A DNA stretch of 7,778 nt from Prevotellaceae bacterium (GTDB lineage Bacteria > Bacteroidota > Bacteroidia > Bacteroidales > UBA932), in the NCBI GenBank assembly GCA_031278495.1, contig JAITKG010000111.1, positions 1-7,778 on the forward strand, given 5' to 3'. Positions 1-4,776 of the stretch are shown here, one piece after another. Under the pieces are notes generated by a model. It saw only the letters and a list, made by a program, of their open reading frames with translations, was not told the origin of the DNA and made no database searches. Numbering within the stretch: position 1 is the first letter of the stretch; each line of letters starts with the position of its first letter. The position numbers and the translations under genes are program-made.

Positions 1-651
1 ACCATTACACCCACCACTATACGGGATAAAACGGAATGCCCGGACGTTTTTTGTCCTTATCAGGAAAGCGATTTATTTATTGACGCTACACACCTTTGCC
101 AACAACGCACCAGCGGCGCACAAAATTGGGAAGCATATATCAAAGATGTGCGGGATAATCACATTTATCGAATTGTGCAAATGCCGTCCAATACTTGGTG
201 GATGGCAGAAGATTTGGTATGGGATGGAATGCCTAATCCTTCGGCAACCAGTTATACGATTCGCGGTAGCTCACGTAGTTGTGCACCGCATTATGGCTGT
301 GGGCGCTTTTACGATAATTCGGCTACTGGCGCCGGCGCTTATTCAGGTACTGCTGATAGCCGCCGTACAAGTGATGTTTGTCCTGCTGCATGGGAGTTAC
401 CATCCCTAAATGAATCCTGTCCTTATCACACACTGGAAAATATAGCAAACGTCGAGCAAGGCGGACCAGACTCCTTTGGTCTCTCATTGTTGTATTGTTC
501 AAGTAGCCATTGGACCTGCGGTGATATGCATACCACAACTGTGAGTGGAAATGCCACTAGTCTAATATATGCGTCAGGTGTACGCGAATGCAGGGATAGC
601 ACTAACTATAACGGTTCAGGGTGTCGAATAGTACGTTGTGTACGCGATTAG
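1..651 (+). CDS. Fibrobacter succinogenes major paralogous domain protein, C-terminal part (5' end outside window)
   Basis: The frame is open from the first base to a TAG at 649-651 and gives 216 residues, so the true start lies outside the window. The sequence fits the Fib_succ_major paralogous domain. It has a 'Y-x-I-V-x-x-P-x-x-x-W-W-M-A-E-D-L' opening (about residues 56-72; family form is like WMAENL), a central 'CPAAWELPSLNE' segment (family form like CPxGWHLPSxxEW) and a terminal 'RIVRCVRD' (family form like FSVRCVKD). These domains are usually found on secreted or surface lipoproteins of Fibrobacter and Bacteroidota; their molecular role is not established. There are 12 cysteines in 216 residues, including C13 and C18 just before the domain, which suggests an oxidised extracytoplasmic protein with disulfides (inference). 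The signal peptide would be upstream and cannot be seen. A GTG at 148 opens a shorter version, but it falls inside the conserved domain and is not a credible start. Confidence 0.75.
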   Translation, partial: TITPTTIRDKTECPDVFCPYQESDLFIDATHLCQQRTSGAQNWEAYIKDVRDNHIYRIVQMPSNTWWMAEDLVWDGMPNPSATSYTIRGSSRSCAPHYGCGRFYDNSATGAGAYSGTADSRRTSDVCPAAWELPSLNESCPYHTLENIANVEQGGPDSFGLSLLYCSSSHWTCGDMHTTTVSGNATSLIYASGVRECRDSTNYNGSGCRIVRCVRD

Positions 652-1049
652 TATTTCGTAAAAATAATTTATTTGAAGCAAAAATCACGGCTTCTTCATA
701 ACGCTATGCTTTGTCCCTATTATGGTTTCATCGCACTACTTTATAAAAACAATCGCATAGAATAGGAATTTATAGCAGTGTTTTCACACAGTAGTATACA
801 GACTACTTTTCTTCCGATACACCCAACTTTGCATTTTGAAATTTTTGAGTACATGGGCTGACGCGTTAAATTTTGCGTATTTGGAAATAAACTTTACACC
901 TCTGCGCCCCTGCGTTCACAGGCATTTCAACGCAAAGGCGCAGCGGGAGGTTTTTTTAATAAACAATGAATATAGCTACCTGTACACCTGTTTGATTACT
1001 TAATTTTCGTGCGTTTGCCCCGAAAAAAATCAATAATTTTACCTTTAAG
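652..1049. other. Non-coding AT-rich intergenic stretch
   Basis: About 400 bases lie between the end of the Fib_succ-domain gene and the promoter of the DUF3791/DUF3990 operon. I find no credible coding frame on either strand. The minus-strand frame that reaches into the right part is the antisense of the DUF3791 gene. The only clear structure is the GC-rich inverted repeat at 899-957, listed separately. The composition is strongly AT-rich, and no promoter for the upstream direction was recognised. Confidence 0.6.
899..957. repeat. GC-rich imperfect inverted repeat followed by T run; intergenic repeat, possible terminator
   Basis: The left arm (899-916, CCTCTGCGCCCCTGCGTT) and right arm (929-950) pair as CTGCGCC with GGCGCAG and TGCGTT with AACGCA, around two C/A mismatches. 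An extra CCT/AGG pairing lies outside a four-base bulge. Seven T residues follow at 951-957, giving the plus strand a terminator-like layout. It lies 248 bases beyond the Fib_succ-domain stop, which is far for that gene's own terminator. The phrase 'ctctgcgcc..ctgcgtt' recalls short dispersed intergenic repeats found in many copies in some bacterial genomes; copy number cannot be judged from one window. Confidence 0.5.
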
Positions 1050-1082
1050 TTTGTTGATAAACGCCAAAAAGTTGTACATTTG
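1050..1082 (+). promoter_or_regulatory. Bacteroidota-type promoter of the DUF3791/DUF3990 operon
   Basis: TTTG at 1050-1053, a 21-base spacer and TACATTTG at 1075-1082 match the Bacteroidota housekeeping promoter pattern TTTG-N(19-21)-TANNTTTG. Transcription would start near 1087-1090, leaving a leader of roughly 20 bases before the ATG at 1110. The leader has no convincing Shine-Dalgarno sequence, which is normal in this phylum. A promoter here makes the next two genes a self-contained unit. Confidence 0.65.
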
Positions 1083-1109
1083 TACTGTTAAACATTTAGC
1101 GGGCATGCA

Positions 1110-1547
1110 ATGGAAACGACAGGCAAGATAGAAGAAGCTGTGATGCCATTCAAAATTCAGCAATTGGCGGAAATTATCATGGAGAAAAAGAAGGTGGGAT
1201 TTACCGATGCTTTGCACTACCTGTATTCCTCCGATTTTTACCCCGAGTTGCTGTCTGAAGACACGAAATGGTGGTACGCAAGCGGTGATGCGCTGTACGA
1301 TATCATTGAAGAAGAAAAAGCCACCCAACAAAGTTTGCTGGAAAAACGAAAGACCACCCTCTTTTTCATTTTCTGCATAGAGGGATACAAAAATTTTAGC
1401 GGTCAAGCGGCAGAAACAGTTTTAACGATATTCACAACTGAAAAAGTTTTCGACTTCCTGAATGATAACTTTGATGTACTGCATACACAGGATAAGGCGT
1501 ATATCATGGAAGCAATTGACGATTTTCTAAAAAGCAGAAGGAAATGA
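1110..1547 (+). CDS. DUF3791 domain protein with extra N-terminal helical domain
   Basis: A 145-residue acidic, probably cytoplasmic protein without signal peptide or membrane segment. The C-terminal part (about residues 80-145) matches DUF3791: 'FFIFCIEGYKN' near residues 85-95, a central 'VFDFLNDNFDVLHTQ' and the ending 'YIMEAIDDFLKSRR'. The N-terminal part (about residues 12-70) has 'YLYSSDFYPELLSEDTKWW', which resembles a second small protein type that I recall as a separate gene beside DUF3990 genes in gut Firmicutes and Bacteroidota. This gene may therefore be a fusion of two partners (inference). Molecular function is unknown; DUF3791 proteins typically accompany DUF3990 genes. The start at 1110 lies about 20 bases behind the predicted transcription start; Met12 at 1143 is an alternative. 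Its stop overlaps the next gene's start in an ATGA, suggesting translational coupling and matched dosage. It is the likely partner, possibly antidote or adaptor, of the DUF3990 protein. Confidence 0.8.
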   Translation: METTGKIEEAVMPFKIQQLAEIIMEKKKVGFTDALHYLYSSDFYPELLSEDTKWWYASGDALYDIIEEEKATQQSLLEKRKTTLFFIFCIEGYKNFSGQAAETVLTIFTTEKVFDFLNDNFDVLHTQDKAYIMEAIDDFLKSRRK

Positions 1548-2032
1548 AACTGTATCACGGCTCATTTACGCCCGACATTAAACAGCCTGATTTGTCAAAA
1601 TGCAGGCAAAAAACCGATTTCGGCAAAGGTTTTTATACGACTAAAAGTTTTGAACAAGCGGAAAAATGGGCGATTTTAAGGAAAAACCGGTTTCGTGCCG
1701 AAAAAGCATGTGTTATCGAATACGAAATAGACGATATTATATTATCGTCGGGAGAATATAAAATCAAACATTTTGATGGCGCAACAAAAGAATGGTTGGA
1801 ATTTGTATTTAATAACAGGAAATATCTGGCTGCCGAAACGTATGATATGGTTATGGGACCAGTCGCCAACGATTCTTTATATGCCACATTATTACTTTAC
1901 GAACAAGGCGTTTTATCGGTAGATGCAACCATCGCACAACTGAAAACGTATACCCTGTTCGACCAACTCTCTTTTCACACATCAAAAGCCATTGGAACGC
2001 TTCGATTCGTAAAAACAATATACGCGGGTTGA
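1544..2032 (+). CDS. DUF3990 family protein, predicted ADP-ribosyltransferase-like fold
   Basis: A 162-residue soluble protein of full family length. Recognisable DUF3990 features, in order, are 'LYHGS' at residues 3-7, 'DFGKGFYTT' at 25-33, 'EQAEKWA' at 37-43, 'EWLEFVFNNRK' at 83-93, 'YDMVMGPVANDSLY' at 100-113 and 'DQLSFHTSKAI' at 140-150. As I recall, the family belongs to the ADP-ribosyltransferase superfamily. H5, Y31 and Q141 then occupy the places of the H-Y-E NAD-binding and catalytic triad, with Gln in the third position. The expected activity is transfer of ADP-ribose from NAD to an unknown target, or a non-catalytic NAD-binding role. The start is fixed by the ATGA overlap with the DUF3791 gene at 1544-1547, and the conserved LYHGS directly follows the Met. 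An enzyme coupled to a small acidic partner resembles toxin-antitoxin or effector-immunity layout, but toxicity is not shown by sequence. The family call is firm; the activity is inferred. Confidence 0.82.
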   Translation: MKLYHGSFTPDIKQPDLSKCRQKTDFGKGFYTTKSFEQAEKWAILRKNRFRAEKACVIEYEIDDIILSSGEYKIKHFDGATKEWLEFVFNNRKYLAAETYDMVMGPVANDSLYATLLLYEQGVLSVDATIAQLKTYTLFDQLSFHTSKAIGTLRFVKTIYAG

Positions 2033-2052
2033 CAGCCGGTGCGGAAAAAGGA

Positions 2053-2087
2053 AACGTTATTTTACAACTACATTGTAAAATAACGTT
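2053..2087. terminator. Perfect 15-bp inverted repeat between convergent genes, probable bidirectional terminator
   Basis: AACGTTATTTTACAA at 2053-2067 and its exact reverse complement at 2073-2087 flank a five-base loop (CTACA). The repeat begins 21 bases after the DUF3990 stop and lies 139 bases beyond the gdhA stop on the opposite strand. It can thus serve both convergent transcripts. There is no long T run after the stem on the plus strand, though the arms are AT-rich. A protein-binding palindrome is an alternative. Confidence 0.55.
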
Positions 2088-2170
2088 CATGCCTTGTTGT
2101 AGCTGTGTAAAAACTCTCGAAACAGCATCATTGCGGAAGCGTAGAAGCAGTCCGGTGGATTGATATTCCG

Positions 2171-2197
2171 GATTGTTTCACTTCGGTCACGATGACG
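2171..2197. repeat. REP-like short hairpin element
   Basis: This segment runs GATTG-TTTCACTTCGGTC-ACGATGACG. ATTGT (2172-2176) can pair with ACGAT (2189-2193) using one wobble. It resembles a diverged copy of the widespread 'GATTGCTTCG...CGCAATGACG' intergenic repeat known from many bacterial genomes. It sits between the convergent DUF3990 and gdhA genes, just past the gdhA stop. Identification rests on remembered similarity and one copy only. Confidence 0.35.
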
Positions 2198-2225
2198 AAA
2201 TGCAGGATTTTACACAACCTCCGTC

Positions 2226-3563
2226 TTACACAATTCCCTGGTCGTACATTGCTTTGGCGACTTTCAAAAATCCGGCAATGTTTGCGCCTTTCACGTAGTT
2301 GATGTAGCCGTCGTCTGCGGTGCCGTGCAGTACGCATGCTTCATGGATATTCCGCATAATGGTTTTCAGGCGGGCGTCCACTTCTTCGGTTGTCCAACTG
2401 ATGTGCATCGCATTTTGCGTCATTTCCAGTCCTGAAGTGGCCACGCCGCCAGCGTTCACCGCCTTGCCGGGCGCAAACAATATCTTTGCTTTGACAAATT
2501 CATTGATGGCTTCCGGCGTACATCCCATGTTGGACACTTCGGCTACGCAGGTTACGCCGTTTTGTACTAACAGCCTTGCGTCGTCGCCGTTCAATTCGTT
2601 TTGGATAGCGCAGGGCAGCGCGACGTCGGTTTTTACTTCCCATGGTTTTTTCCCGGGAACGAACTTCGCGCCGGCAAATTTCTTGGCATATGGCGCAACG
2701 ATGTCGTTATTGGAATTACGCAGTTCCAGGAGGTAATCAATTTTTTCGGTATTCAATCCGGCTTCGTCGTAAATGTATCCGTCGGGACCGGAAATAGTAA
2801 CCACTTTCGCGCCGAGTTCATGGGCTTTCAAAGCCGCTCCCCACGCCACATTTCCGAATCCGGAAAGCGCGATGGTTTTCCCTTTGAGCGCGATGTTTTG
2901 TGTTTTCAACATGTGCTCTACAAAATAGATGCCGCCAAACCCGGTGGCTTCCGGGCGGATGAGCGAGCCGCCCCATGTCAAATTTTTACCGGTGAGGACG
3001 CCGGTATTTTCACGCGCCAGCTTCCGGTACATGCCGTACAGATAACCGATTTCACGCGCGCCTACGCCAATATCTCCGGCGGGTACGTCGGTATCCGGTC
3101 CTATGTGCCGCCACAATTCCACCATGAATGCCTGGCAAAAACGCATGATTTCGGCATTTGATTTTCCTTTCGGGTCAAAATCCGAACCGCCTTTACCGCC
3201 GCCCATAGGAAGCGTTGTCAAAGCATTTTTGAAGGTCTGTTCAAACCCCAAAAATTTCAATGTCGAAGGCGTAACAGCCGGATGAAAACGCAACCCGCCC
3301 TTATAGGGACCGATAGCATTATTGAACTGTACACGGTATCCCAAGTTTATCTGTACATTTCCGGCGTCGTCCTGCCACACTACTTTGAAAGTAAACATGC
3401 GGTCGGGTTCTACCATCCGTTCAAGGACGCGGTATTTGAAAAACTCGGGATGTTGTTCATACACGCCTTCCACTGATTCGAGGACTTCGTGTACCGCCTG
3501 CAAGTACTCTTTTTCATGGCCATACGTCTTCTCGAGATAAGCCATAATTTCTTTTGTCTTCAT
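2226..3563 (-). CDS. gdhA: Glutamate dehydrogenase, hexameric family, probably NAD-linked
   Basis: Catalyses reversible oxidative deamination of glutamate to 2-oxoglutarate and ammonia in the cytoplasm. The 445 residues match the usual length of the small hexameric enzymes. The substrate-binding region has 'GPYKGGLRFHP' (residues 85-95, K88) and 'PMGGGKGGSDFDPKGK' (119-134, catalytic Lys K124), followed by 'PAGDIGVG' with D164. The Rossmann domain has 'SGFGNVAWG' at 234-242. The second-strand segment 'TISGPDGYIYD' (256-266) matches the Pro-Asp type seen in the NAD-specific Clostridium symbiosum and Porphyromonas gingivalis enzymes, so NAD is the likelier coenzyme, though dual use is possible. 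Overall similarity to the P. gingivalis protein, from memory, is strong along the whole length. It is the last gene of the minus-strand korA-korB-gdhA run, 108 bases after korB; a separate promoter in that gap was not recognised. Its substrate is the KorAB product, so the pair links succinyl-CoA to glutamate. The start ATG at 3563 agrees with the family N-terminus 'MKTKEIM'. Confidence 0.95.
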   Translation of the reverse strand: MKTKEIMAYLEKTYGHEKEYLQAVHEVLESVEGVYEQHPEFFKYRVLERMVEPDRMFTFKVVWQDDAGNVQINLGYRVQFNNAIGPYKGGLRFHPAVTPSTLKFLGFEQTFKNALTTLPMGGGKGGSDFDPKGKSNAEIMRFCQAFMVELWRHIGPDTDVPAGDIGVGAREIGYLYGMYRKLARENTGVLTGKNLTWGGSLIRPEATGFGGIYFVEHMLKTQNIALKGKTIALSGFGNVAWGAALKAHELGAKVVTISGPDGYIYDEAGLNTEKIDYLLELRNSNNDIVAPYAKKFAGAKFVPGKKPWEVKTDVALPCAIQNELNGDDARLLVQNGVTCVAEVSNMGCTPEAINEFVKAKILFAPGKAVNAGGVATSGLEMTQNAMHISWTTEEVDARLKTIMRNIHEACVLHGTADDGYINYVKGANIAGFLKVAKAMYDQGIV

Positions 3564-3671
3564 ACTATATTGAGTTAATTTGGTTAGTTTTCAATTTCTG
3601 ATTATGCGCTTAACGCAACACTCCGCTTAACTTGTCGTTCATTGTTTTCCGGCGCAGCCAATTCCTGATTC
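3564..3671. other. korB-gdhA spacer with short direct repeats
   Basis: This 108-base spacer holds two copies of CGCTTAAC (3607-3614 and 3624-3631, 17 bases apart) and AT-rich filler such as 'attcctgattcttaatttt' running into the korB stop. No TANNTTTG-type promoter is evident on the minus strand, so read-through from korB is the simplest way to express gdhA. Confidence 0.4.
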
Positions 3672-4685
3672 TTAATTTTCCCATGTGGTTCCGCTATGCA
3701 GCAGGTCGTCTACGTTTTTTATGGTAGCGGTTGCCTGTACGGCAAGCACCTGGTCGCGGACGTTGTCGTCATACGTTTTATCGCTTACGGCGCGGATAAC
3801 CCCCAAAGCTACGGGGTAGTCCGGCGCCTGCATGTTAACAAGCATCATGTGGATGCCGGGATTGGTTTCTTGCGCATTATGTACCAGTATATCTTTTTCC
3901 GTGATGCCCTTTTCGCCGATACGCACCACTTTCAATTGCAATCCGTCAAGAATAAGTCCCTTGTCGCGATTGATGCCGAAAATCATCGGCTCGCCGTGTC
4001 GCAGGACAATTGTGCGTTCCTCGCGTACAGCTTTGCCGGTAATACCGGCATGTGTGCCGTCGTTGAAGATAACGCAATTTTGCAGTATTTCCGTAACCGC
4101 CGTGCCATCGTGCCTTGCCGAAGCAAGCATAATTTCGCTTGTCAGTTTCATGTCCACATCCAGTGAACGGGCGAAAAAAGTTCCGCGCGCACCCAATACC
4201 AATTCGCCCGGATTAAAAGGATGCTCCACTGTTCCGAATGGGGAAGTTTTGGTCACTTTCCCTAATTTCGACGTGGGCGAATACTGCCCTTTGGTCAATC
4301 CGTAAATTTGATTATTGTGCAATAAAATATTGATATCAATATTGCGCCGGATAGCATGAATAAAGTGATTGCCGCCGATAGCCAACGCATCGCCGTCGCC
4401 GGAAATCTGCCATACGGTCAAGGTCGGGTTGGCAACTTTCACGCCGGTAGCAATAGCCGCCGCACGCCCGTGAATGCCATGAAAACCGTATGTGTCCATA
4501 TAGTACGGAAAACGCGACGCGCAACCGATACCGGATACAAAAACAAATCGTTCTTTGGTGTAACCAAGCGTTTCGCAAATCTCAGGAAAGGCGCGTTGCA
4601 CGGCGGCAAGTATAGGATAGTCGCCGCAGCCCGGACACCATTTCACTTCCTGGTCACTCTTAAAATCTTGTGGAGTATATTTCAT
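3672..4685 (-). CDS. korB: 2-oxoglutarate:ferredoxin oxidoreductase, beta subunit
   Basis: The thiamine-diphosphate subunit of a two-subunit 2-oxoacid:ferredoxin oxidoreductase. Together with KorA it interconverts 2-oxoglutarate plus CoA with succinyl-CoA plus CO2, passing electrons to ferredoxin. From the chosen start it has 337 residues beginning 'MKYTPQDFKSDQEVKWCPGCGDY', a typical family N-terminus. C17, C20, C55 and C204 correspond to the four ligands of the single [4Fe-4S] cluster known in this enzyme type. The ThDP/Mg motif runs from 'GDGDALAIGG' (96-105) to N124-N125, followed by 'IYGLTKGQYSPTS'. The frame can be extended 15 residues upstream to 4730, but that extension is basic, runs through repeat-like spacer and matches nothing in the family. 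The gene follows korA by 78 bases and precedes gdhA by 108. The 2-oxoglutarate specificity, rather than another 2-oxoacid, rests on family resemblance and on gdhA next door. Confidence 0.92.
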   Translation of the reverse strand: MKYTPQDFKSDQEVKWCPGCGDYPILAAVQRAFPEICETLGYTKERFVFVSGIGCASRFPYYMDTYGFHGIHGRAAAIATGVKVANPTLTVWQISGDGDALAIGGNHFIHAIRRNIDINILLHNNQIYGLTKGQYSPTSKLGKVTKTSPFGTVEHPFNPGELVLGARGTFFARSLDVDMKLTSEIMLASARHDGTAVTEILQNCVIFNDGTHAGITGKAVREERTIVLRHGEPMIFGINRDKGLILDGLQLKVVRIGEKGITEKDILVHNAQETNPGIHMMLVNMQAPDYPVALGVIRAVSDKTYDDNVRDQVLAVQATATIKNVDDLLHSGTTWEN

Positions 4686-4748
4686 AGGATCTCTAATTTT
4701 TGATTGCCTGCGCCGGCTTCCATTGTTCATTATTCCTGCGCCAGCATT

Positions 4749-4776
4749 CTTAGTTTTTAACTCTTAGTTCTTAACT
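4749..4776. repeat. Two tandem 14-base units overlapping the korA stop codon
   Basis: CTTAGTTTTTAACT (4749-4762) is followed directly by CTTAGTTCTTAACT (4763-4776), identical at 13 of 14 positions. Read on the minus strand, the second unit encodes the last residues of KorA and its TAA, and the first unit repeats the same stop just downstream. Such phrases resemble the short reiterated intergenic words I associate with Bacteroidota genomes; origin and role are unknown. Confidence 0.6.

Noticed and set aside
675..694. GAAGC/GCTTC hairpin after the Fib_succ-domain gene
   Set aside because: Only five pairs with a long loop and no T run; not a supportable terminator.
828..857. TTTG-N18-TACATGGG as a promoter in the 652-1049 gap
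   Set aside because: The spacing is short, the -7 box lacks TTTG, and no gene follows closely.
996..1406. Minus-strand open frame of 136 codons
   Set aside because: It is antisense to the DUF3791 gene, which has family motifs, a promoter and coupling to the next gene; the antisense translation matches nothing recognised.
3696..4305. Plus-strand open frames across korB
   Set aside because: Antisense shadows of a firmly identified gene.
4686..4730. Upstream extension of korB by 15 codons
   Set aside because: The added residues fall in repeat-like spacer and the protein from 4685 starts as family members do.
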